A stretch of 11,840 nucleotides of DNA from CAYIFA01 sp964362625 (GTDB lineage Bacteria > Patescibacteriota > Minisyncoccia > 1-14-0-10-42-19): contig CAYIFA010000027.1 in the NCBI GenBank assembly GCA_964362625.1, positions 1-11,840 on the forward strand, given 5' to 3'. The first letter of the stretch is position 1. Each line of letters opens with the position of its first letter. Below, one piece after another: positions 6,799 to 11,840 of the stretch. The notes under the pieces are model-generated. The model worked only from the letters and a program-made list of their open reading frames with translations, was not told the DNA's origin and made no database searches. Position numbers and translations under genes: made by a program.

Positions 6799-6888
6799 AT
6801 AAAGAAAGTATAGGCCGAGCGTTATTAAAAACCGTTTTCGCCTAGTATTTCTTGAAGAGTCGAGATTAACAAAAAGTATTACGCAAAA
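6799..6888 (+). promoter_or_regulatory. Long 5' leader of the zinc-ribbon gene
   Basis: About 90 bases for a 65-codon gene. TAGGC (near 6811-6815) can pair with GCCTA (near 6840-6844), and flanking GAAA and TTTC extend it past an internal loop. No Shine-Dalgarno sequence precedes the ATG; the last bases are A-rich. Leader control, as in cold-shock mRNAs, is possible but not shown. Confidence 0.4.
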
Positions 6889-7086
6889 ATGGCTTTTAAC
6901 GATAGAGGCGGGTACGGAGGCGGCGATCGGCCGCAGCGGCAGATGTTTCAGGGCGATTGGAAATGCGCAGAGTGCGGTACGGAAATAAAGGAACTTCCTT
7001 TCCAACCGGACCCATCGCGCATCGACCAACTGCGCTGCAAAAACTGCTACCGCCCAAAACCGCGATTCAATAGGGATCGCTACTAA
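6889..7086 (+). CDS. Small CxxC...CxxC zinc-ribbon protein
   Basis: 65 residues. A flexible Gly/Arg/Gln-rich N-terminus (RGGYGGGDRPQRQ, 6-18) is followed by Cys26-x2-Cys29 and Cys50-x2-Cys53, with FQPDPSR between, then a basic tail. This matches the small CxxC-x17-CxxC zinc-binding proteins that are abundant in CPR genomes, except that the inner spacing is 20 residues rather than 17. The four cysteines should bind one zinc ion. Net positive ends with RGG-like content suggest nucleic-acid binding, which is inference. The gene has its own strong promoter, a long leader, no ribosome-binding sequence and its own terminator. The ATG at 6889 is the only sensible start. Confidence 0.82.
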   Translation: MAFNDRGGYGGGDRPQRQMFQGDWKCAECGTEIKELPFQPDPSRIDQLRCKNCYRPKPRFNRDRY

Positions 7087-7109
7087 TACCGAGAGAAACC
7101 GAGGTATTA
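7084..7109 (+). repeat. Hairpin overlapping the zinc-ribbon stop codon
   Basis: TAATACC (7084-7090), which contains the TAA stop, pairs with GGTATTA (7103-7109) around a 12-base loop. The run A-A-A-A-G-A-A follows rather than T, so it is not a terminator by itself. It sits just before the true terminator and may protect the 3' end. Confidence 0.4.
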
Positions 7110-7110
7110 A

Positions 7111-7148
7111 AAGAAAAACGGCCGCGACGAAAGTCGAGGCCGTTTTTT
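7111..7148. terminator. Bidirectional GAAA-loop terminator
   Basis: A stem of ten pairs with one G-A mismatch (7118-7128 with 7133-7143) is closed by a GAAA tetraloop. A T run follows on both strands (7143-7148 rightward; 7118-7111 leftward). It separates the convergent zinc-ribbon and AAA+ genes. Confidence 0.9.
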
Positions 7149-7167
7149 GTTTAGGTTCGATTAAAAA

Positions 7168-8361
7168 TTAAAGATAGGCACCAAACCCTTTACGGCAGTT
7201 TTCAAACTGTTCTCTAAGGTCATTGGCCGCATCCACCAACATTTTCTCAGTAATAAACTTGGCATCCGCGGATATATATTCAAGCGCTGCATTTTTCGAA
7301 ACCCCTTCCACAAAGGCCGGCGTATAGTCTTTGCACGCGCTCACCACACTCGCCCAACTGATATCCGGACTGAATTTATCTTCGCCGGCAACCCTAAGAA
7401 CCAGTCGCTTGAGATTCTCCGGATCCAGCTCGCCGAATTTAATTACCTTATCAATCCGTCCGGGCCGATTCATCGCGGCGGTAATCTTATCCGGATAGTT
7501 GGTCGTAATAATGATCATAATTTTCATCCACTTGGTCACTAGGCCATCAAACGCATCAAGCATATTCTTTAGGACGTATGCGTTATCATCTCTCTGTTCC
7601 AATTCAATGTCTTCGATAATCAGAAGCGCCGGACTATTGCGGCCAGCAAACAATACTGCCGCCGGGAGAGCCAGTGATGCCTGCGGACCGGATGTCGGCA
7701 TAACTATCGCGGTCCATCCGTTTTCTATCGCGATTTTTGCCGTAATATTGGCGGCCAGGGTCTTACCCGAGCCAAAAAGCCCCTGGAACAAAATTTTTCT
7801 CGGCAGATTCACGCCAACTCTTTCGCATTCATCTGGTTTTCTGATTAACGACCATACGTGCTCATTCAGTTCTTTCCAGACCTTATCGCTATAAACTACC
7901 TTTCCAGGCGAAATATTTGGCAGGTCTATGAATTTCCTATAAGTCGTTATCGCCTTTCCTCTGTAAATCGGGTTTGCCCGCAAATATTCCGCTAGCTCTT
8001 CAAAGAACTGTTCGACCTCCGCCGCTTGCCGATTCTCAAATAGTGCCGAAACACTAGTTTCATGGATGGTAAAATAGATACTGGCCCCGTCTTTTAGAGA
8101 TACACTTATCGCTCCAGACACGCCTACCGCTTCTGTGTCTGGACCGGTCTTAATGGTGTAGGACTCCAGGGGATGATTATAAATTTTACCGTTGAATTCG
8201 GCCACCCGGTAACCCGATATCGCTGAATTTCCATACCGCGATAAAGAAACTCTATGAAACGCCACCGCGACTTCATCGGGATCATTAGAAAAACCCCGAG
8301 TCAAGGCAGATAGGTTTGGATTATACACCGACGTACGCTTTCTCCACCCAAAAATCTGCAT
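7168..8361 (-). CDS. AAA+ family ATPase with unrecognised N-terminal domain
   Basis: 397 residues. The C-terminal half is a classic AAA+ module: Walker A GLFGSGKT (194-201), Walker B LLIIED (246-251), sensor TTN (286-288) and RPGR (299-302) placing arginines where the family has its finger. A helical lid follows to the end. The first 140 or so residues (VAFHRVSLSRYG..., YRVAEFNGKIY..., VSVSLKDGASIYFTIHE...) look like a mixed alpha/beta adaptor domain that I do not recognise. The linker at 134-190 resembles that of single-ring unfoldases and BCS1-like ATPases. It probably forms a ring that remodels proteins, with the target chosen by the N-domain. The ribosome site is a full AAAGGAGGT seven bases before the ATG. 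It has its own promoter just past the groEL terminator, so it is not simply part of the groESL operon. Confidence 0.87.
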   Translation of the reverse strand: MQIFGWRKRTSVYNPNLSALTRGFSNDPDEVAVAFHRVSLSRYGNSAISGYRVAEFNGKIYNHPLESYTIKTGPDTEAVGVSGAISVSLKDGASIYFTIHETSVSALFENRQAAEVEQFFEELAEYLRANPIYRGKAITTYRKFIDLPNISPGKVVYSDKVWKELNEHVWSLIRKPDECERVGVNLPRKILFQGLFGSGKTLAANITAKIAIENGWTAIVMPTSGPQASLALPAAVLFAGRNSPALLIIEDIELEQRDDNAYVLKNMLDAFDGLVTKWMKIMIIITTNYPDKITAAMNRPGRIDKVIKFGELDPENLKRLVLRVAGEDKFSPDISWASVVSACKDYTPAFVEGVSKNAALEYISADAKFITEKMLVDAANDLREQFENCRKGFGAYL

Positions 8362-8409
8362 AGCAACTACCTCCTTTTTGTCAAAGATTTCTCCGTGATT
8401 TCTAGTCTT

Positions 8410-8438
8410 CTTATATCATAGCTCAAAAAGGAAGTCAA
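8410..8438 (-). promoter_or_regulatory. Promoter of the AAA+ ATPase gene
   Basis: Minus-strand TTGACT (8433-8438) and TATAAG (8410-8415) are 17 bases apart. The predicted start is near 8403, about 40 bases before the ATG. The same hexamers and spacing occur in front of the DHH gene. Confidence 0.82.
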
Positions 8439-8439
8439 C

Positions 8440-8464
8440 AAAAAAGCGCGGGTGTGGCGCTTTT
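8440..8464 (-). terminator. Intrinsic terminator of groESL
   Basis: On the minus strand AAAAGCGC pairs with GCGCTTTT (8457-8464 with 8442-8449) around a 7-base loop, with two more T after it. It ends two bases before the -35 of the next promoter. Confidence 0.78.
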
Positions 8465-8471
8465 CTGTTAT

Positions 8472-8571
8472 NNNNNNNNNNNNNNNNNNNNNNNNNNNNN
8501 NNNNNNNNNNNNNNNNNNNNNNNNNNNNNNNNNNNNNNNNNNNNNNNNNNNNNNNNNNNNNNNNNNNNNNN
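8472..8571. other. Assembly gap (100 N)
   Basis: Exactly 100 N, the usual placeholder for a scaffold gap of unknown size. GroEL coding is intact on its right edge and absent on its left, so the gap hides about the last 35 codons of groEL and its stop. Any frame read through it is artificial. Confidence 0.97.
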
Positions 8572-10127
8572 CCGGCGACAGATGCCGCGTTCTGTAGAGC
8601 CGAACGAGTCACTTTGGTCGGATCCACTATTCCGGTCTCCAGCATATCAACATCAAATTCTCCATTCGCGGCGTTAAACCCTTTGGAGCCGCGCATTTTC
8701 TTTACCCGCTCAACCGCCACCTCTCCGGAAATTCCAGCGTTTTCAGCTATTTGCCAAAGCGGCTTGTGAATCGCTTTATAAACTATCTCCATACCCAGCC
8801 ATTCATCACGATCAACACCTTTGCGTTTTTGGTAATCTTCAAGCATTGAATCGAGGGCGGATGCCGCGCGCACAAAGGCGACGCCTCCCCCGGGCAGAAT
8901 TCCCTCTTCAATCGCGGCTTTGGTCGCCGAAATTGCGTCTTCAATCCGGTGTTGTTTTTCTTTCTGCTCTACTTCGGTGGCGGCGCCCACGCGTATTATA
9001 GCTACACCGCCCGAAAGTTTGGCCATCCGCTCTTTTAATTTGTCTTTATCAAAATCCGAAGTTGATTGCTCGATTTGCGTCTTGATTTGCGCGACCCTCT
9101 TTTCAATATCTGATTTTTTGCCTTTGCCGCCGATAATTATTGTGTCTTCTTTGGTAGCTACCACCCGACGGGCCTGTCCCAGCATATTTACGTCCGCCTT
9201 GTCCAGCTTAACGCCTATCTCCTCCGAAATCACTTGTCCACCGGTAACAATCGCGATATCTTCCAGCATTTCTTTTCTGCGATCGCCATAACCCGGGGCT
9301 TTGAGCGCCAAAGTATTAAACGTGCCGCGCAGTTTGTTTACTACCAGAGTCGCCAATGCCTCGCCATCAACATCTTCGGCAATTATTACCAATTCTTTCT
9401 TGCCTGACTGCGCTACTTTTTCCAGAAGCGGAAGGATGTCGTGGATCGCCGAAATTTTCTTATCAGTAATCAAAATCCTGACATCGTTATAAACAGATTC
9501 CATACGATCTGCATTAGTGACCATGTAGTGCGAGACATATCCTTTATCAAATTTCATGCCCTCCACTACTTCATGATCAATGCCAAAAGTCTGCGATTCT
9601 TCGACGGTAACTACGCCGTCTTTGCCGACTTCGGAAATAACTTCGGCGATTTTTTTGCCGATTTCCGGATCCTTGGCAGAAATTGTCGCGACGTTAGTAA
9701 TTTCTTCTTTGCCGACAGTCGGTGTTGATAACCTCTTAAGAGCGACTACAATCTCGTTAACCGCTTTTTCAATGCCGCGTTTAAGAACCATGGGGTTTGA
9801 ACCGGCCGCGATATTTTTAAGACCCTCGGTTACGATTGCCTGCGCAAGCAATGTGGCGGTAGTGGTGCCGTCTCCAGCCACATCATTGGTTTTGGTCGCC
9901 ACCTCTTTAATCAATTCCGCACCCATATTTTCGGCCTTGTCTTCCAGTTCGATTTCTTTGGCAATGGTTACGCCATCATTGGTGATGGTCGGTGCCCCAA
10001 AACTTTTATCAAGCACAACGTTCCTCCCTTTCGGGCCGAGCGTGATTTTCACGGTGTTGGCCAAAGCATCAACTCCGCGTTTTAACGCTTCCCTTGCTTT
10101 TTCATTAAATAAAATTTGTTTTGCCAT
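8572..10127 (-). CDS. groEL: Chaperonin GroEL (60 kDa), C-terminus lost in gap
   Basis: About 518 residues are visible from MAKQILFNE to ALQNAASVA. GroEL forms the double-ring ATP-driven folding chamber in the cytoplasm and works with GroES. Family marks are VKITLGPKGRNVVLD (26-40), the ATP-site GDGTTTATLL (85-94), the apical-domain stretch ITDKKISAIHDILPLLE, KAPGYGDRRKEMLEDIA, and GILPGGGVAFVRA. The region after the insertion-like YQKRKGVDRDEW and KKMRGSKG is slightly longer than in E. coli. The usual end, about 35 residues with a GGM-rich tail, falls in the N gap. The gene starts 24 bases after groES on the same strand and shares its CIRCE-controlled promoter. No clear Shine-Dalgarno sequence precedes the ATG, so translation may be coupled to groES. 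Confidence 0.97.
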
Positions 10128-10151
10128 ATTATTTATAGTGAGCTAGTCGAA

Positions 10152-10460
10152 CTATTCAATAATCGCGAGGACATCATCCTCTTTAGCGATTAAATATTCT
10201 TTTCCATCGACTTTTATTTCGGACGGGCCGTATTTTGTGAAAATTACGCGCTGGCCCTTTTTTATAGCGAGCGGCACCAATGCTCCTTGTTCGGTGCGGC
10301 GGCCGTCGCCAACCGCGACTACCCGACCTTGCTCCGGACGTTCTTTCTCGGCGGTATCCGGGATAACAATACCGGAGGCAGTTTTGCCCTCCAATTCGCT
10401 CTTTGACAACGGCTCCAAAAGAACCCTGTCTCCCAATGGTTTGATTGTTAATTTACTCAT
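10152..10460 (-). CDS. groES: Co-chaperonin GroES (10 kDa)
   Basis: 102 residues, normal length. GroES is the seven-subunit lid of the GroEL chamber. IKPLGDRVLLEPL (6-18) starts the beta barrel, KTASGIVIPD (26-35) is the mobile loop that docks on GroEL, GRVVAVGDG follows, and VIFTKYGPSEIKVDGKEYLI with DDVLAII ends the domain. It is the first gene of the groES-groEL operon, under a promoter with a CIRCE operator. The bases before the ATG are an AT alternation with no Shine-Dalgarno sequence, unusual for a gene expected to be strongly expressed. A TATAAT a few bases upstream could give a second, nearly leaderless start. Confidence 0.97.
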   Translation of the reverse strand: MSKLTIKPLGDRVLLEPLSKSELEGKTASGIVIPDTAEKERPEQGRVVAVGDGRRTEQGALVPLAIKKGQRVIFTKYGPSEIKVDGKEYLIAKEDDVLAIIE

Positions 10461-10474
10461 ATATATATATCGAA

Positions 10475-10480
10475 ATTATA
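10475..10480 (-). promoter_or_regulatory. Possible second -10 element close to groES
   Basis: A perfect TATAAT on the minus strand would start a transcript near 10468, about eight bases from the groES ATG. No -35 lies at the right distance (TTGACC at 10502-10507 is 21 bases away). The phased repeats at 10488-10532 occupy the -35 region. Confidence 0.3.
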
Positions 10481-10487
10481 AATGTCT

Positions 10488-10532
10488 AATTGCTCTAATT
10501 AGGTCAATTAGGATAATTAGGTTAATTCATTA
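10488..10532. repeat. Phased 9-bp repeats between CIRCE and groES
   Basis: AATT recurs exactly every nine bases at 10488, 10497, 10506, 10515 and 10524. The three central units are AATTAGGTC, AATTAGGAT and AATTAGGTT. Read on the coding strand they give CCTAATT three times. They lie inside the predicted groES 5' leader, directly after CIRCE. Confidence 0.8.
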
Positions 10533-10556
10533 GCAGTCTCAACCTATGACTGCTAA
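10530..10556. promoter_or_regulatory. CIRCE operator (HrcA site)
   Basis: TTAGCAGTC, nine bases, GACTGCTAA: a perfect inverted repeat with the arm and spacer lengths of CIRCE. Relative to the consensus TTAGCACTC/GAGTGCTAA, one C is G in the left arm and the partner is changed to match. It covers the predicted start point of the groES promoter, the usual place for HrcA repression of heat-shock genes. Confidence 0.93.
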
Positions 10557-10562
10557 TACTCT

Positions 10563-10592
10563 ATCCTAATGCAAAGAATTTACGCTTGTCAA
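10563..10592 (-). promoter_or_regulatory. Main groESL promoter
   Basis: Minus-strand TTGACA (10587-10592, perfect) and TAGGAT (10563-10568) are 18 bases apart. The predicted start near 10556 coincides with the first base of CIRCE. The leader to groES is about 96 bases. Confidence 0.72.
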
Positions 10593-10619
10593 GAACTGCG
10601 GGGACTAATCAATTATTCC

Positions 10620-10654
10620 AAAACAAAAATGGCAACCCGTAAAGAGCTGCCATT
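10620..10654 (-). terminator. Intrinsic terminator of the DHH gene
   Basis: AATGGCA pairs with TGCCATT (10648-10654 with 10628-10634 on the minus strand), then TTTGTTTT. It begins 13 bases after the DHH stop codon and separates it from the groESL promoter. Confidence 0.82.
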
Positions 10655-10667
10655 CAAGATGCCCAAA

Positions 10668-11717
10668 CTATGATCTCTCCGACAAAAACTCGAAGACCCG
10701 ACGAGTGAGCCATTCTGAAATATACTGCCAAAAAGATTGTTTTTCGTCTTCCGGCGACTTCGGATCAGGAGCAAAGACCCCAAGCGGAACCTTGGCTCCA
10801 CCCGAACCGTGCTTTGACCCGGAATCATTCTGACCGAAAATCGAAGCAAGAAAATCCTTTTCATCAAGCTTGTCATCTTTAGTACGCAAGCTGACATGCA
10901 AAGTATCGCCGACGATCGCAAAGACAACAACTGTTGATATGCCGTGTCTGCGCAATTGTCTGTCCGCTACCACCGGAATTGCGTCGCGCTGAACCGGAGT
11001 CAGGTACCCCAAACCCGCCGTCAAACACCCCGACTGGACCTTTTTGCTCATTTCCGCTTTTGCTTCACACTCAAAAATAAAGTCCGGGATCGGAAAATGT
11101 CTGATTCTATCGTTCATGTCGTGATCCAGGTATTCTCTCAAATACCTTGGAGCTTCCTCGTCAATCTGGGAAACGTTTTCCGACAACCATTCATTGGTGT
11201 CGGTTTTCACTCCCCAGAAAAGTGCAGTTGCCACCCGAGCATGATGCTCATCGCCTTTCTGCAAAATATTCATTTTCCTCAAATATTCTGTAACTATAGA
11301 ACTGGCGGCGCCAACCGGCCTGATATCAACGAACTTGGTATTATTCTCCGGCTTGTCGCGATGATGGTCGATAACCACATCCGGCTTAACGCCGATATTA
11401 CCCATGTGCTTTCCCTGCGATGAAGTAATATCGCAAAACACGATAAGGCCGTACAGAAGCTCGTGCCCATTGAACCGATCGTATTTTTGCAGATCCATCT
11501 GCAGCGCTTTGACCAACACCTGGTTTTGAGGATGCGAAATCTCCCCGCCATAAAAGATGTCCACGCCCACGCCGACATGTTCGGCAATAATGTGAATTCC
11601 CGCGGCCGATCCGACCGCGTCCGGATCCGGACTATCCTGCAAAAACACCGCGATCTTCTTTTTCTGTTCCTTTACCTCTTCAAAGAGCTTGATGAGTTCT
11701 TCGTGTTTTTCTGACAT
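10668..11717 (-). CDS. DHH/DHHA1 family phosphoesterase (NrnA-like)
   Basis: 349 residues from the chosen start. DHH family marks: DPDAVGS (31-37) with two metal-binding aspartates, Asp96 (FCDIT), DHH at 117-119, and Asp173 (KTDTN). A DHHA1-like part follows, with ISTVVVFAIVGDTLHVSLRTK and a Gly-rich loop GSGG (304-307). Members degrade short oligonucleotides, cyclic dinucleotides or pAp using manganese; which of these applies here cannot be read. The usual histidine after the Gly loop (GGGH) is not present: the sequence is GSGGAK. The frame opens upstream to GTG 11750 and ATG 11747, the latter with an AGGAG. But a strong promoter has its -10 at 11750-11755, so transcripts start downstream of those codons. 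ATG 11717, with GGAG at a normal distance, is therefore preferred. A C-terminal extension after about 310 is unassigned. Confidence 0.87.
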   Translation of the reverse strand: MSEKHEELIKLFEEVKEQKKKIAVFLQDSPDPDAVGSAAGIHIIAEHVGVGVDIFYGGEISHPQNQVLVKALQMDLQKYDRFNGHELLYGLIVFCDITSSQGKHMGNIGVKPDVVIDHHRDKPENNTKFVDIRPVGAASSIVTEYLRKMNILQKGDEHHARVATALFWGVKTDTNEWLSENVSQIDEEAPRYLREYLDHDMNDRIRHFPIPDFIFECEAKAEMSKKVQSGCLTAGLGYLTPVQRDAIPVVADRQLRRHGISTVVVFAIVGDTLHVSLRTKDDKLDEKDFLASIFGQNDSGSKHGSGGAKVPLGVFAPDPKSPEDEKQSFWQYISEWLTRRVFEFLSERS

Positions 11718-11749
11718 TTCCCCACTCCGTTCTTGTTGACACTGCATCA

Positions 11750-11778
11750 CTTATACTCCTCTTACGTAAAAAAGTCAA
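11750..11778 (-). promoter_or_regulatory. Promoter of the DHH gene
   Basis: Minus-strand TTGACT (11773-11778) and TATAAG (11750-11755) are 17 bases apart. The predicted start is near 11743, giving a leader of about 26 bases to ATG 11717 and ruling out the upstream in-frame start codons for this transcript. Confidence 0.82.
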
Positions 11779-11790
11779 GCGAACTTGGTA

Positions 11791-11804
11791 ATGTGCAAGC
11801 ACAT
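11791..11804. repeat. Palindrome upstream of the DHH promoter
   Basis: ATGTGC, AA, GCACAT is a perfect inverted repeat 13 bases upstream of the -35. Such a short symmetric site could bind a dimeric regulator. Confidence 0.4.
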
Positions 11805-11811
11805 ATGGCGG

Positions 11812-11831
11812 TTTTCCCTACAATGGGAAAA
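11812..11831. repeat. Inverted repeat at the right edge
   Basis: TTTTCCC pairs with GGGAAAA around TACAAT. No gene is visible to its right in the window. It could be an operator for a divergent gene beyond the edge or a hairpin. Confidence 0.4.
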
Positions 11832-11840
11832 TGGCAATTC

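Noticed and set aside
8367..8571. Apparent GroEL C-terminal extension (ITEKRHTRAFLL...)
   Set aside because: It is read through 100 N in an arbitrary frame, includes a clear terminator and promoter, and bears no resemblance to GroEL.
9580..10146. 188-codon frame antisense to groEL
   Set aside because: Ser/Thr/Pro/Leu-rich shadow of the highly conserved groEL coding strand.
10459..10470. AT alternation as a microsatellite of interest
   Set aside because: Six dinucleotides before an ATG in an AT-rich leader; noted under the missing ribosome site rather than as a repeat system.
11794..11840. MraZ operator at the right edge
   Set aside because: Only one TGGG and one TGGC are present and no gene follows in the window; too little to call.

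Overview
The window reads as bacterial chromosome, most likely from the Candidate Phyla Radiation (Patescibacteria). This is inferred from the gene set: a Gmad2-domain membrane protein, a tiny CxxC...CxxC zinc-ribbon protein, a TPM-domain protein, a large glycosyltransferase and a stand-alone DHH phosphoesterase. Genes are compact, with short intergenic spaces holding sharp promoters and hairpin terminators. UGA is used as a stop (end of the glycosyltransferase gene), which argues against the UGA-recoding SR1/Gracilibacteria lineages. No rRNA, tRNA, CRISPR array, insertion sequence or phage gene is visible, and no gene-free stretch exceeds 300 bases.

Layout, left to right. At 1-94 a near-consensus leftward promoter drives a short transcript ending in competing hairpins at the window edge. 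At 176-904 (+) lies a histidine-phosphatase-family enzyme, convergent with a leftward pair: a 2-Cys peroxiredoxin (958-1542) and a Gmad2-domain membrane-anchored protein (1640-2125). Divergent from these is a 728-residue protein built from two fused GT-B glycosyltransferase units (2221-4407). Next is a two-gene operon (4543-6684) with its own promoter and terminator: a secreted-then-anchored TPM-domain protein with a long cytoplasmic tail, and a soluble coiled-coil protein that resembles PspA. A 65-residue zinc-ribbon protein follows (6889-7086) with a 90-base leader.

The right part runs leftward. The DHH/DHHA1 phosphoesterase (10668-11717), groES-groEL (10460 to 8572) and an AAA+ ATPase (8361-7168) each have their own promoter and, where visible, terminator. 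groESL carries a CIRCE operator at its start point, so HrcA control is expected. A 100-N scaffold gap (8472-8571) removes the GroEL C-terminus.

Functionally the window mixes protein and envelope maintenance (GroESL, an AAA+ ATPase, a TPM/PspA-like pair, peroxiredoxin) with surface glycan synthesis and nucleotide or phosphate-ester turnover. The parts that best repay a second look are the TPM/PspA-like operon, the fused glycosyltransferase with one altered catalytic motif, the phased 9-bp repeats between CIRCE and groES, and the short structured RNA at the left edge.
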